A DNA stretch of 57,823 bases from an uncultured Luminiphilus sp. (GCA_938084055.1 CALKDK010000052.1:1-57823), one strand, 5' to 3'. Shown: positions 1-9,795, counted from the first letter of the stretch. Notes: generated by a model from the letters alone, not told the origin. Numbers and translations: made by a program.

Positions 1-1176
1 AAGGTGGTGGTTTTCGTGCTGCCGGTGGCTCGGGATGAATTGTTCCCGGCGCTGACCAGCGGCCGGGGTGACATCATCATGGCCGGCACAACCATTACTG
101 ATGAGCGTAAGGAGGAGGTGGCCTTTACAATTCCCTCGAGCAAACCCCTCAAGGAAATACTGATTACCGGGCCCAGCGCCCCCACCATTAGCTCCCTCGA
201 TGATCTCTCGGGAAAAAGTGTCTACCTGAGGCCATCATCGAGCTACGCCGAAAGCGTGTCCGAGCTCAATAAACGTCTCGCCGCAAAAGGCAAGCCACCA
301 GTGACCATTGAGCCCATGTCAGAGTTGCTGGAGGACGAGGACCTGATCGAAATGGTCAATGCGGGCCTACTGCCCTGGACCATTGTGGATAGCTACAAGC
401 CAGCCCAATGGCATGGGGTATTCACTCAGTTGAAGGTACGTAACGATCTGATTTTTCGTGAGGGCGCCCGACTGGGTTGGGCCGTTCGCAAAGACAATCC
501 GAAGCTGAAGGCGTTTCTCAACAATTTTCTCGGGGATAACAGGGAGGGGACGCTTTTTGGCAATATCCTAAAGAACCGTTACGTTCGTGACTTCGACTGG
601 GCGGCCAACGCCAACGCTGAAAGTGAGCTACAGCGCTACAGGGACCTGGAGGCGTTGTTCCGGCGCCACGGGGTCAGTTACGGGATCGACCCCGCGTTAC
701 TGGCGGCGCAGGGGTTTCAGGAATCCCGACTCGACCAGAGTGTCCGGAGCCGGGCAGGCGCCATCGGGGTAATGCAACTATTACCGAGCACCGCCGCCGA
801 CAGGAATGTCGATATCCCCGATATTCATGAAGTCGACCCCAACATCGAAGCGGGCGCTAAATACCTTGCCTTCCTGAAACGGCGCTACTTCAGTCACCCT
901 GACATCGATTCACTGAACGGTTCGCTCATGGCACTGGCTGCTTACAATGCGGGGCCTGCGAAGGTCAGGCGATTGCAGGAAGCAGCGCGCACCCGGGGTT
1001 ATGACCCCTACCGTTGGTTTGACAACGTGGAGGTGATGGCCGCTGAACAGATTGGCAGGGAAACGGTGCAGTACGTCTCGAACATCTTCAAGTACTACCT
1101 GACCTACCAGATGATCAATCGGGAAAGCGCCCGACGGGATGCCGCACGGCGCGCGGCCGGTGCGCCCTCTCAGTGA
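1..1176 (+). CDS. MltF-like membrane-bound lytic transglycosylase (5' truncated)
   Basis: The reading frame is open from the first base, so the true start lies outside the window. About 390 residues are visible. The first ~200 form the rear of a solute-binding-protein family 3 domain (ITDERKEEVAFTIP; SGKSVYLRPSSSY). The rest is an SLT goose-type transglycosylase domain, with the expected catalytic Glu in GFQESRLD (about residue 240), then AIGVMQLLPSTA and LAAYNAGPAKV. This two-domain order is that of MltF and its relatives, which cleave the MurNAc-GlcNAc bond in peptidoglycan and are normally outer-membrane lipoproteins. The N-terminal signal cannot be checked. The gene converges on the barrel gene, whose stop lies 11 bases further on. 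Confidence 0.9.
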   Translation, partial: KVVVFVLPVARDELFPALTSGRGDIIMAGTTITDERKEEVAFTIPSSKPLKEILITGPSAPTISSLDDLSGKSVYLRPSSSYAESVSELNKRLAAKGKPPVTIEPMSELLEDEDLIEMVNAGLLPWTIVDSYKPAQWHGVFTQLKVRNDLIFREGARLGWAVRKDNPKLKAFLNNFLGDNREGTLFGNILKNRYVRDFDWAANANAESELQRYRDLEALFRRHGVSYGIDPALLAAQGFQESRLDQSVRSRAGAIGVMQLLPSTAADRNVDIPDIHEVDPNIEAGAKYLAFLKRRYFSHPDIDSLNGSLMALAAYNAGPAKVRRLQEAARTRGYDPYRWFDNVEVMAAEQIGRETVQYVSNIFKYYLTYQMINRESARRDAARRAAGAPSQ

Positions 1177-1187
1177 GGACGCAGCAC

Positions 1188-2033
1188 TCAGAAGGCGAAC
1201 GTCAAAGCCGCAGTAAATCCCTCAAACGCCATATCGAAGCGACGATAACCAAGCCGCAGGTCCTGCCTGACGTCGATATCAGCATACTGGTAGCCCAGGG
1301 ACAGGCCAATGGTGTCGTTTAGGTCGTACTGGGCCCTTAAATGCAGATAAGTAAAATCACCGTCGTACTCATCAATGCCAAGGGACAGCCAGCCCACAGT
1401 GCCCTGTGCAGACCACTTGTCGTTGAAGGCATAAAAACCCGTGGCTCGGAGGTTCGGCAGGGGCACCAAAAGAGAACCCCTCGCGGTCTCTCCGGCCCCC
1501 ACCTGTCGGCCCTCAGAGCCCTCGACAGCCAACTCGCCAGCAACGGTCAAATCGGCGTCCACCGCATGTAGTCCGCCACCGATGGACAGCTCCAGATTAT
1601 CGGTCCGCTTAACGTTGTACATGACATCAACAATGTAGGTGTCAAGGTTCCAGTCGATATCCAGTGCCACGCCTGCGGAGAACTCCCGACCCTCCCAGGT
1701 GATGTCGTCCTTGAAGCGCTGACCTGAAGCACCATCTGTAAAACGATAGACCGCCGCTGAAAGTTTCCATCGCTCGGAAAGTCGATAGTGATATTCCAGC
1801 ATGCCGCTGGTGTAGGGGTCATCAATGCCCAGATTGTCGAATTCGAACTCGACGGGATCAGTGTCACCCCGGCGGCTCTGCGCAAGCAGGTCACCTTCCT
1901 GGTGGTAAATGCCGGCGTAAACGAAATGTTTGTTGGTCAAGAAAGTGTGGCTGGGCTGCGCGCCAACGGTGGGCACCGCAAAGAACAGCATGAGAACCAG
2001 CCCCTTAAACATTCTGATGGGAGTAAACTGCAC
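1188..2033 (-). CDS. Predicted outer-membrane beta-barrel protein, unknown function
   Basis: A 281-residue exported protein. A hydrophobic leader ends at VPTVGAQ, then alternating amphipathic strands run to a C-terminal aromatic residue (ALTFAF), the usual outer-membrane barrel signature. No known transporter motif is recognised; it looks like a small porin-like or OmpW-type barrel. The GTG start at 2033 is preceded by AAGG at a good distance. An ATG seven codons later lacks a ribosome site. It is the last gene of an apparent operon, 32 bases after the RNase J-like gene. Function cannot be assigned. Confidence 0.7.
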   Translation of the reverse strand: MQFTPIRMFKGLVLMLFFAVPTVGAQPSHTFLTNKHFVYAGIYHQEGDLLAQSRRGDTDPVEFEFDNLGIDDPYTSGMLEYHYRLSERWKLSAAVYRFTDGASGQRFKDDITWEGREFSAGVALDIDWNLDTYIVDVMYNVKRTDNLELSIGGGLHAVDADLTVAGELAVEGSEGRQVGAGETARGSLLVPLPNLRATGFYAFNDKWSAQGTVGWLSLGIDEYDGDFTYLHLRAQYDLNDTIGLSLGYQYADIDVRQDLRLGYRRFDMAFEGFTAALTFAF

Positions 2034-2065
2034 ACACGGTCCTTGCTTCCCTCACTGCTTCGAGT

Positions 2066-3430
2066 CTACGCAGAAATCACGCGCTGTCCATCCTCGCACC
2101 ACACCAGTCGGCCTGTTTGCGCCCAGCGACGCCGTATGCCGGGTATGGGGGACAGGTGAAACAGGTCGCCGTTGGCGCCAGTCAGCACCGCGCGGGCGCC
2201 GTGTTGTCTCGCAATCTGGGCATTGGCCGACATATGCTCCTCCTCCCCATGGACAGGAATCACAAGCCCGGGTTTCAGATGGCTGTAGAGGTCAGCCAAT
2301 TCATCCCGACAGGGATGACCTGAGGCGTGCAGGGTTCGTTTGCTCCGGTCGGCATGGATCACAGCCACCCCCCGGGCTTCAAAACTTTCAATCAACCGGG
2401 CCACCGCAGTCTCGTTGCCGGGGATTGTCTTGGCGCTGAATATGACCGTATCACCCTGCCCTATGGACAGGTACGGATGACTGTCCATGGCAAGTTTATG
2501 CAGTGCTGCACCGACTTCGCCCTGACTTCCAGTGGCCAGTGCCAACACCTCATGCTCAGGGAGGTAACCCATATGTTCAGGGGCGATCGGAGCGTAGTCT
2601 GGATCGAGATAGTCACTGGCCCGGGCGCAGCGGTACATGTTATCCAGTGACCGGCCCAGTAATCCCACCCTACGACCCACGGCGTGGGCGATACGGAGCA
2701 CCGACTGTAGCCGTGCAACATTACTGGCGAAGCAGGCCACCACAACCCGGCCTGAGAGGGGAGCAACCGTCTGCAGCAGCCCGTCGGCGACGTCGCCTTC
2801 ACTGGGCGACCGTCCCGGTTTCAGTGCGTTAGTGGAGTCACAAATCACCGCATCAAGACCTTCGAATTCCAGCCCCGTCCACTGGGAAGCCGCCCAGGAA
2901 GGCCCCACTACCGGGCGGCTATCAACCTTCCAATCCGCGGTATGGAGAACGCGGCAACCCTCGGTACGGATGAGCAGGGCGCAGGTTTCAGGCGTGGAGT
3001 GGGTAATGGGCAGCCACTGCACATCAAACGCGCCAACCTGAACACGATCCCCTGGCGTCACCTCGGTCAGGGGTGCGGGTAAAGCCCCCCTGCGCCAGGC
3101 GCTTTTTTTGCGCAACACGGCGGCGGTAAACGGTGTGGTGTACACCGGGCATTGGAGTTGTGGCCAGAGGTAAGGAACCGCCCCAAGGTGATCCTCGTGG
3201 GCGTGGGTGATAATCAGCCCGTCAATGCACTCCTTCCGGCTGACGATGAAGGCCGGGTCGGGCATCTGGATACTGGGGCGACCGGATGCACTGCCCGCGT
3301 CGTGCTCAAAAGTGATGCCGCAATCAACCAGCAACCAGCGGCCATTGTGGCCGTACAGGTTCAGATTCATGCCGATTTCGCCAGTGCCACCCAGAGGCAG
3401 AAACCAGGTGGCATTGGGCGGAGGGTTCAT
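2066..3430 (-). CDS. RNase J-like metallo-beta-lactamase/beta-CASP nuclease
   Basis: The 454-residue protein has the motifs of the beta-CASP RNase J family: HAHEDH at residues 76-81 binds two zinc ions, THSTPE and HTADWK follow as motifs 3 and 4, then ICDSTNA, HASGHPC and IPVHGEEEH as motifs A to C. RNase J enzymes are 5' exonucleases and endonucleases on RNA. This one is about 100 residues shorter than typical RNase J, so the C-terminal domain is missing or reduced. The start lies two bases after the stop of the DUF481 gene, suggesting translational coupling. Whether it acts on RNA in the cell is inference from family membership. Confidence 0.85.
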   Translation of the reverse strand: MNPPPNATWFLPLGGTGEIGMNLNLYGHNGRWLLVDCGITFEHDAGSASGRPSIQMPDPAFIVSRKECIDGLIITHAHEDHLGAVPYLWPQLQCPVYTTPFTAAVLRKKSAWRRGALPAPLTEVTPGDRVQVGAFDVQWLPITHSTPETCALLIRTEGCRVLHTADWKVDSRPVVGPSWAASQWTGLEFEGLDAVICDSTNALKPGRSPSEGDVADGLLQTVAPLSGRVVVACFASNVARLQSVLRIAHAVGRRVGLLGRSLDNMYRCARASDYLDPDYAPIAPEHMGYLPEHEVLALATGSQGEVGAALHKLAMDSHPYLSIGQGDTVIFSAKTIPGNETAVARLIESFEARGVAVIHADRSKRTLHASGHPCRDELADLYSHLKPGLVIPVHGEEEHMSANAQIARQHGARAVLTGANGDLFHLSPIPGIRRRWAQTGRLVWCEDGQRVISA

Positions 3431-3432
3431 AG

Positions 3433-4566
3433 TTACCAGGCGTAGCCCACTCGGAAGCTGTATTTTTGATCGATTTCCTGCTCCAGAGAGGCGTCGTAGT
3501 CGAAGGAGATCTCGGCTGCCGCCTGGAAACCAAACAGCAATGGGAATGCCAACCCGGCCGTTGTTTTCAGTAGAACCTCGTCGCCGAGGTCGAAGCCGAC
3601 AATACCCACGTGTCGGAGATATAGCCTGGAGTCACCCCCCAGGATATTACTCTCGCCGGTGAGGTTCCAGTTAACAGCGCCGTAGTCCTGTTTGTCATAG
3701 CCGCACTGCTGCCTCTCAAATTCTGTGCTCGCGGCTGGTGGACATTCGTCAAGCTGGAATTCAGCGTATTCCGTGGACACATAAACCAAACCCAGTTCAC
3801 CATCGAGGGAGATACGGTCCTCATCCAGGAGCACACGACCGAAGTAGGGACCCGCATAAGTTCGCAAATCGATATCGGCAAGGGCATCGGATTCGAGGCC
3901 GAGATTGACACCGACATAGTTTCTATCATTGCGCAGAAAGTAATCGTACTTGCCCAGGACCTTCCACTTATCCTCGGTGTCAGTACGCTCATCGGTCTCT
4001 GAATTGCCGGTGTCGTCCATGTCGATTCGGCCGTTGAATGTGTAACGATCGCGAAGGGTTTCCACCACCGTATTGATAGCAACATCGAGCTCGTTTGTAT
4101 CCGTGTTGCCACGGGCCACAGCCAGTGCGGCGCTTGTGTCGCCGGTCCAGTTAAAACCCTCACCTTCTTCCCAATCTTCGGGATTCATGATGTACACATC
4201 GGTCAGCGGCAATACGCCGTCTGGCAACTGTATATTGCCATCCACCACCTGTATTGAAGACAGCGTTATGATTTGGTCCTCATTGATCATGAGATCCGTA
4301 GACTGGGCGCGTTCAAAACTGGCCACCAGAGTCACGGGGATCTTCAATGCATCGTCGTTGAATGTATTCTCGACAACCACGGTGCCATCCCTGATCTCAC
4401 TGACCGAACCCACAATCACGGAACCATCGGTCAGGCGAACCCGGCCGACACCGTCATCCGATGTCAGATCGGCATCGATAGCTGCCTGAACGGTTGATAC
4501 CAGCGCCAGAGCCGAAAAAAACGGCAGGAGCAGACGCAAAACGCCCACAAGCGTTACACTGAACAT
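3433..4566 (-). CDS. DUF481 family outer-membrane protein (YdiY-like)
   Basis: A signal peptide ends near STVQA. Next comes a short domain (VRLTDGSVIVGSVSEIRDG) that resembles an SH3-like beta module seen before DUF481. From about residue 130 the DUF481 barrel begins (NWTGDTSAALAVARGNTDT), ending in FRVGYAW with a C-terminal aromatic. DUF481 proteins are outer-membrane barrels, some annotated as salt-induced; their cargo is not established. It is first in the minus-strand group with the RNase J-like gene and the second barrel. Its 5' region faces glutathione reductase divergently with 93 bases between starts, so that gap must hold both promoters. Confidence 0.85.
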   Translation of the reverse strand: MFSVTLVGVLRLLLPFFSALALVSTVQAAIDADLTSDDGVGRVRLTDGSVIVGSVSEIRDGTVVVENTFNDDALKIPVTLVASFERAQSTDLMINEDQIITLSSIQVVDGNIQLPDGVLPLTDVYIMNPEDWEEGEGFNWTGDTSAALAVARGNTDTNELDVAINTVVETLRDRYTFNGRIDMDDTGNSETDERTDTEDKWKVLGKYDYFLRNDRNYVGVNLGLESDALADIDLRTYAGPYFGRVLLDEDRISLDGELGLVYVSTEYAEFQLDECPPAASTEFERQQCGYDKQDYGAVNWNLTGESNILGGDSRLYLRHVGIVGFDLGDEVLLKTTAGLAFPLLFGFQAAAEISFDYDASLEQEIDQKYSFRVGYAW

Positions 4567-4659
4567 GACTTTCTCCAGATATTCAAAGGTCGCGAGACTA
4601 CGATATCGCAGGACAAATTTAAATCATTCTTAAAACCTAACCTGTGCAATTACCGGAAA

Positions 4660-6027
4660 ATGAACATGTCCGCAGCAAATTTTGACTTTGACCTCTTTGT
4701 TATCGGTGCAGGGTCCGGCGGTGTGCGGGCGGCCCGAATGGCCGCGGCGCTGGGGGCACGGGTGGCCATAGCGGAAGATCGCTATATGGGCGGCACGTGT
4801 GTCAACGTGGGTTGTGTTCCCAAGAAGCTGTATGTGTATGCCAGCGAGTTCGGTAAGAGCTTCAGTGACAGCGCGGGTTTTGGTTGGCAGTCTGAAGCAC
4901 CCCTTTTTGACTGGGCGACACTGCGAGACCGAAAAAAGGCAGAGATTTCGAGGCTCAACGCCATTTATGAACGCCTCCTCGAGAGCCCGGGCGCCACGAT
5001 CATCCCGGGTCGTGCAAAGCTCCTCGACCCCCACCACGTTTCAGTGGCGCAACAGTCCTTCAGCGCAGGAAAGATTCTGCTGGCAACGGGTACCTGGCCC
5101 TATGTGCCGGCCTGGCCTGGCGGGGAACATATGCTGACCTCCAACGAGATTTTTGATCTTGAGCATTTCCCTGAGCGGCTGCTAATTGTTGGTGGCGGTT
5201 ATATCGCCACCGAGTTTGCCGGCATTTTCAATGGCCTGGGATCCCGCGTGGTGCAGGCCTATCGGGGCGACCTGTTCATGCGCGGATTTGACCACGATAT
5301 CCGCCAGTTCCTGGCCGATGAAGTTCGTAAAACGGGGGTGGACCTGCGGTTTAACAGCAATCCGACGGCTGTCGAGGTCTCCGCTGGCGGCTACCGGGTT
5401 GTGTTCGACGATGGCAGTGACATCGAGGTGGATACCATTCTCTGCGCCACGGGTCGACGGCCCAACATCAGTGATCTCAATCTGTCCTGCAGCAAGGTGG
5501 AGCTCGATGCCGATGGCTTTATTCTGGTGGATGAGAACTTTCGCACTGCAGAGCCCTCGATCTTCGCGCTGGGAGACTTGACTGGGGGTCCCCAACTCAC
5601 CCCCGTAGCACTTGAAGAAGGCATGGCCTTCGCCCACCGGGAATTTGGCGAGGGCGCAACTGCGGTTGACTACGACTTCGTACCCACCGCTGTTTTTAGC
5701 CAACCCAACGTAGGCACGGTGGGCTATACCGAGGAGGAAGCCAGACAGACTTTCGGCGACGTCGTGATCTACCGCTCGGAATTCAAGCCCATGAAGCACA
5801 CGCTCAGTGGCCGGGACGAGCGCTCCATGATGAAGCTGATCGTTGACGGCGACACTGACCGGGTTGTGGGGCTGCACATGGTAGGCCCCGATGCGGGTGA
5901 GATTCTCCAGGGGATGGCTATCGCACTGCGTATGGGTGCAACCAAAGCAGTTTTTGATCGTACCGTGGGCATTCATCCCACAGCGGCTGAGGAACTGGTC
6001 ACAATGCGCGAGCCGGTCCGAGACTGA
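4660..6027 (+). CDS. gor: Glutathione-disulfide reductase
   Basis: A 455-residue class I pyridine nucleotide-disulfide oxidoreductase that reduces GSSG to GSH with NADPH in the cytoplasm. The FAD-binding GAGSGG is at 16-21. The redox-active disulfide is Cys47/Cys52 in GGTCVNVGC. A second Rossmann motif follows (GGGYIATEFAG), and the C-terminal catalytic dyad His439/Glu444 lies in GIHPTAAEE. The PKKL after the disulfide fits glutathione reductase rather than lipoamide dehydrogenase. Length matches the family. The TauE-like gene starts four bases after the stop, so the two are probably cotranscribed. Confidence 0.95.
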   Translation: MNMSAANFDFDLFVIGAGSGGVRAARMAAALGARVAIAEDRYMGGTCVNVGCVPKKLYVYASEFGKSFSDSAGFGWQSEAPLFDWATLRDRKKAEISRLNAIYERLLESPGATIIPGRAKLLDPHHVSVAQQSFSAGKILLATGTWPYVPAWPGGEHMLTSNEIFDLEHFPERLLIVGGGYIATEFAGIFNGLGSRVVQAYRGDLFMRGFDHDIRQFLADEVRKTGVDLRFNSNPTAVEVSAGGYRVVFDDGSDIEVDTILCATGRRPNISDLNLSCSKVELDADGFILVDENFRTAEPSIFALGDLTGGPQLTPVALEEGMAFAHREFGEGATAVDYDFVPTAVFSQPNVGTVGYTEEEARQTFGDVVIYRSEFKPMKHTLSGRDERSMMKLIVDGDTDRVVGLHMVGPDAGEILQGMAIALRMGATKAVFDRTVGIHPTAAEELVTMREPVRD

Positions 6028-6031
6028 GGGC

Positions 6032-6775
6032 ATGGAGCTCTGGCACTACGTCATACTTATTGCCGCTGGAATTACGGGGGGCGCCATCAACGTGATGGCG
6101 GGGGGTGGCTCAATCATTACTGTGCCAGTGATGATCTTCCTGGGCGTTCCCGGCCCCATCGCCAACGGTACCAACCGCATTGCGATTCTTGCCCAGAACC
6201 TGACCGCCGTGGGCACCTTTATGCGCGGCGGACTGGCTAACTTCAAGCTCAGTATTAGCCTCGCCCTGTGTGCTCTGCCAGGCGCCCTGTTGGGTGCCTG
6301 GACTGGGGTACAACTGTCGGGACAGGCTTTCAATACGGCGCTGGCGATGGTCATGCTGGCTGTCCTGCTGCTGATTTATACCGGGGGAGCACGCACATCC
6401 GAGGGTCAAACTCGGGCACGCAACCTGATTTGGGGTCATGTGTTGATGGTGGGCGCGGGGTTTTGGGGAGGCTTCATCCAAATTGGCGTGGGTTTTATCC
6501 TCATGCCCATCCTGAACCGAGTGATGGGTTTGGACCTGGTCACCACCAATGCACACAAGTGTTTTATTATCGCTGTTTACACCATGGGGGCCCTGTTGGT
6601 TTTTGCACTGCAAAGCGAGGTCTTTTGGCTCACGGGGGCCGTCCTTGCACTGGGTAATTCGCTGGGCGGTTATCTGGGCGCGACCCTTACACTGAAAAAG
6701 GGGGAGACCCTCATTCGGAGGGTTCTGGTGGTTGCGATTATCGGCATGGTGATAAAACTGCTGTTGTTTCCGTAA
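6032..6775 (+). CDS. TauE/SafE (TSUP) family membrane transporter
   Basis: The 247-residue protein is almost entirely hydrophobic with about eight predicted membrane segments in two repeats. The glycine-rich GGAINVMAGGGSII near the N-terminus and GFWGGFIQIGVGF in the second half are typical of the TSUP family, which exports sulfite, sulfoacetate or other small organosulfur anions. The substrate cannot be read from sequence. The frame is open further upstream, inside gor, but the ATG at 6032 begins directly with the first membrane helix (MELWHYVILIAAG) and sits just after the gor stop. Pairing with gor hints at sulfur or redox physiology, as inference. Confidence 0.85.
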   Translation: MELWHYVILIAAGITGGAINVMAGGGSIITVPVMIFLGVPGPIANGTNRIAILAQNLTAVGTFMRGGLANFKLSISLALCALPGALLGAWTGVQLSGQAFNTALAMVMLAVLLLIYTGGARTSEGQTRARNLIWGHVLMVGAGFWGGFIQIGVGFILMPILNRVMGLDLVTTNAHKCFIIAVYTMGALLVFALQSEVFWLTGAVLALGNSLGGYLGATLTLKKGETLIRRVLVVAIIGMVIKLLLFP

Positions 6776-6852
6776 TGAATCCCCGGCAAGGTAAACCGCA
6801 GACAATGCCACCCGACCCAACAATGAGACATTGACGCATGAGGGAAAACACC

Positions 6853-7461
6853 ATGTCCGTCCAATCTGCACGTTCTTGGTATGTATACGCCAGCCTGTTC
6901 CTGACATTTACGCTGGGTGGCTGTAGCGGTGTCCAGGTGGATACGACACCCACTGACCGATTCAAGGCTGGCGGTTACCAAACCTACAGCTGGCAGGGTG
7001 CCGCCATCGCCAACACCGGCAATTCGACTGACCCACTCTACATCATAGACCCAACGCTGCGCGCTGCTGTCGACAGTAAACTCGCGGGCAAAGGGTACCG
7101 CAGGGTAGACAGCGATGGTGATTTCCAGGTGGAGTACCAGTTCAAGGATTCTATTTCCCAGGGGGCGTTGAGCATGACGGCCACTGACGCAAATAACCAG
7201 GACATACCGGTATCCAGCCAGGACCTCCTGATCAATCGCCGGGCCGACCCGGCACTGGTGGACAACGCCTACGCCCTGGCGGGCCCCAAAGAGATTACCA
7301 GTATCCTGCTGCAATTTACCGACGGTAAAACCCAGAGTCTGGTTTGGGCTGCTGGCATGAGTAAGGTGGTCGACCACGCCAATTTTGATGCAAAACGCCT
7401 GACCTCAGGGGTCAATGCGGCGGTTAACCGCGCCCTCAACCGCCTACCCAGCGCTGACTAA
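6853..7461 (+). CDS. DUF4136 lipoprotein
   Basis: About 202 residues with a lipoprotein signal: a hydrophobic stretch then LGGC, where the Cys would be lipidated. The mature part (DRFKAGGYQTYSWQG; LINRRADPALVDNAY; GVNAAVNRALNRLP) matches DUF4136, a family of envelope lipoproteins with no settled function. I chose the ATG at 6853 because AGGG lies eight bases before it. An in-frame ATG at 6838 has no ribosome site and would add five residues. The stop overlaps the stop of the convergent dehydrogenase gene by four bases. Confidence 0.8.
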   Translation: MSVQSARSWYVYASLFLTFTLGGCSGVQVDTTPTDRFKAGGYQTYSWQGAAIANTGNSTDPLYIIDPTLRAAVDSKLAGKGYRRVDSDGDFQVEYQFKDSISQGALSMTATDANNQDIPVSSQDLLINRRADPALVDNAYALAGPKEITSILLQFTDGKTQSLVWAAGMSKVVDHANFDAKRLTSGVNAAVNRALNRLPSAD

Positions 7462-8426
7462 CCCTTCGCGTAAACATCGGGATTGGCACACCATGGAAGC
7501 AGCTCTCCCCTGAGTCCAGATGCCAGGTTGTCCAGGGCGCGCTCGATCATCGCAGCCCGCGTTGCCCGCGTAGCACTTCCCAGGTGGGGAACCAACACCA
7601 CATTGTCGAGACCCAGCAGAGGACTGTTTGGCGACAGGGGCTCACTGTCATAGACGTCGAGTCCTGCCCGTATTTTTCCAGCTTGCAGGGCCCGCACCAT
7701 GGCCGGCTCATCAATGATGGCGCCCCGGGCCGTATTGATGAGTACAGCCCCAGGCTTCATGCGGCCAATTCGATCCGCGCTGACAAGTTGATGGGTCTCC
7801 GCCGTCGCTGCCGTGTGTAAAGAGACCACATCCGCCGCTTCGAAGAGATCATCCAATGCCACATTTCGGACACCTGCTACCTGTCGAGTGGTCCGGTTCC
7901 AGCCAATAACCTCGGCGCCAAAAGACTGGACCCGGGATGCGACCGCACGGCCAATGGGGCCAAGGCCAACAATGCCCACTGTTGCACGACTGAGATCCGT
8001 GCCAAGAAAAAAATCTGTAGACCAACCTGACCCCCATTCACCCCGGCGAACAAATTGATCGGCCTCCACAATTCGGCGCATGACAGCCAACATCAAAGCC
8101 AGCGCCATATCAGCCGTGCTGTCCACCAACACATCGGGGGTGTGACCCACGGGCAACCCGGACGCGGTTGCGGCAGCAAGATCGATGTGGTCGACACCCA
8201 CTGAAATGCTCGAAATGGTTTGCAGCTGCGCGCTGGACGCTATCACACCAGCCGTAACGGGAGTGCCAAGGGAGCAGAGGATGGCGTCTGCTCCAGTCAC
8301 CCAGGCGCGAAGGGTGGCCTCAGGAATCGGCTCGGATTCAGACCATAGCCTGATATCAAACGACCTGTTCAACCTATCCAATACTGCGCTGGGCAGCGGC
8401 AGGGTGACTACAACATGCGATTTCAT
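7458..8426 (-). CDS. D-isomer-specific 2-hydroxyacid dehydrogenase (glyoxylate/hydroxypyruvate reductase-like)
   Basis: A 322-residue NAD(P)-dependent dehydrogenase. The Rossmann motif GLGPIG is at 154-159. The catalytic set is Arg234 (NTARG), Glu262 (YDSEPL) and His281 (PHLGSA). The family interconverts 2-keto and D-2-hydroxy acids. The spacing and the WGSGW loop resemble GhrB/GyaR-type glyoxylate or hydroxypyruvate reductases, but the substrate is not decided by sequence. The gene stands alone on the minus strand, facing the DUF4136 gene, with its own upstream gap of about 140 bases. Confidence 0.88.
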   Translation of the reverse strand: MKSHVVVTLPLPSAVLDRLNRSFDIRLWSESEPIPEATLRAWVTGADAILCSLGTPVTAGVIASSAQLQTISSISVGVDHIDLAAATASGLPVGHTPDVLVDSTADMALALMLAVMRRIVEADQFVRRGEWGSGWSTDFFLGTDLSRATVGIVGLGPIGRAVASRVQSFGAEVIGWNRTTRQVAGVRNVALDDLFEAADVVSLHTAATAETHQLVSADRIGRMKPGAVLINTARGAIIDEPAMVRALQAGKIRAGLDVYDSEPLSPNSPLLGLDNVVLVPHLGSATRATRAAMIERALDNLASGLRGELLPWCANPDVYAKG

Positions 8427-8568
8427 TACTGGGAAAGGTACCTGGCGTCCAGAAATTCAAACAGTATCATCAAAACCCGCCACGACGCCGCTCTGTCGGC
8501 AGCCGAGGTCATGCTCTGCCAAGACCGGTCTCGAACCCTCCAGGTGGGACCTCAAATTTTGGGGACAG
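8427..8568. other. Intergenic gap between dehydrogenase and MFS genes
   Basis: No gene is seen here. The stretch holds the upstream region of the dehydrogenase and the region after the MFS stop. Visible items are a 10-base palindrome AGACCGGTCT near 8522 and the string CAAATTTTGGGGACAG next to the MFS stop. Neither forms a convincing terminator. Confidence 0.4.
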
Positions 8569-9795
8569 TTAGAGCTCCGTGGGGTGTAAATCACTGCTGC
8601 GGGCATATCGCGAGGCACCCGTCCGGGACCACACCACCACGACTACAACCGGCAGGGCGACGACAAACCAGGCGGTGTCATAGCCACCCGCTGCAAGCAC
8701 CAAACCGGTCAGCAGCGGGCCCAGGACTCGACCAATGGAGGCCGCCAACGCGGTTATTCCCATCATGCGACCGCGTTCATCAGCCGCCACAATACTGCTG
8801 GCTATGGTATTCAGTACAGGCAGGCAGCAGGTGGCGCCTGCAAAAGCCAAAAACACGACTGACGCTCGCCCCCACTCTGTTTCAGCCACAACCGCCCCCA
8901 GCAGGCTACTGGCAAAAATTATAGCGCCCACCGACAACACATTTAAAAGACCAAACGTGCGTGTCATCCAGTCCAGAAGCGCTCCCTGCACAATGATCAT
9001 GATCAGCCCCACGAAACCAAACAGTATGCCCACCTCCTGGGGTCCCCAATCGAGAAAGGCTGCAAGCCAAAGGGGACTCAAGTAAATTGCCGAACTCACG
9101 GCACCGGTATGCAGGATATATTGGCAGCTGAGCAGCAAGGCCTGCCGGCGTCGGGTGAACACCAGCATGGACTCACGGCGGACCGTCTTTTTCAGCTGTC
9201 CGTCCCTGGGCTTCTCTGGCTTATCCCGGGGTAACAGCCACCCTGCCAGCACGACCGAGGCCACCGACATGGCCGCCGCAAACAATCCGGGCCACAAAAA
9301 CGTATTGTCGGGTCCCGCGAGGAGACCGCCAATAACAGGCCCCAGTATCAACCCCAGACCAAACGCGGTGCCCACAAGCCCCATGGCCTTGGCGCGACGA
9401 TGGGGAGCACTGACATCGGCCATCAGAGCCGACGCCACCGGCAAGCTGCCCGCCATCACACCACCGAACGCCCTGGCGGCATAGAGCATCCACAACTCCG
9501 TTGCAGCACCCAGCATGCCGTAGGAGAGCGCGCCGCCAAAAAGGCACACCATCAGTACACGCTTGCGCCCTATACGGTCTGAGAGGCCACCCCAGAAGGG
9601 GCCAAACAATCCTGCACAGAGGCTGTAAACCGCTATGACCAAGGCGACATCCATCTCATTTCCGCCCAGCAGGGGAGCCATGAAGGGAAGGATGGGAATC
9701 ACGATGCCAAAGCCGATCAGGTCAACAACAATAACGGCAAAAACCAGCCATTCAGGTTGAAGCCGCCGGGTGACCCTGTTCACGACTCCGTCCAT
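8569..9795 (-). CDS. MFS transporter, TetA-like
   Basis: The 408 residues fit a 12-helix major facilitator. The motif A loop [13 protein letters not shown] is at 69-81, and [18 protein letters not shown] with [16 protein letters not shown] glycines follows, as in the TetA/drug-proton antiporter branch. The protein would export a small molecule across the inner membrane using the proton gradient; the substrate is unknown. The start overlaps the ubiX stop by 16 bases, so expression is probably coupled to ubiX. Nothing links it to a specific resistance phenotype. Confidence 0.85.
   Translation of the reverse strand: MDGVVNRVTRRLQPEWLVFAVIVVDLIGFGIVIPILPFMAPLLGGNEMDVALVIAVYSLCAGLFGPFWGGLSDRIGRKRVLMVCLFGGALSYGMLGAATELWMLYAARAFGGVMAGSLPVASALMADVSAPHRRAKAMGLVGTAFGLGLILGPVIGGLLAGPDNTFLWPGLFAAAMSVASVVLAGWLLPRDKPEKPRDGQLKKTVRRESMLVFTRRRQALLLSCQYILHTGAVSSAIYLSPLWLAAFLDWGPQEVGILFGFVGLIMIIVQGALLDWMTRTFGLLNVLSVGAIIFASSLLGAVVAETEWGRASVVFLAFAGATCCLPVLNTIASSIVAADERGRMMGITALAASIGRVLGPLLTGLVLAAGGYDTAWFVVALPVVVVVVWSRTGASRYARSSDLHPTEL

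Noticed and set aside
5182..6033. Open frame of 283 codons antisense to gor
   Set aside because: It is a shadow of a well-supported gene, with a composition typical of antisense reading.
8520..8568. tRNA-like string TTCGAGACC on the minus strand after the MFS gene
   Set aside because: The flanking bases do not form a T-arm stem and no acceptor, D or anticodon arm can be built.
8551..8568. CAAATTTTGGGGACAG resembling the ends of REP-type elements
   Set aside because: Only one copy is seen, with no partner palindrome and no transposase nearby.
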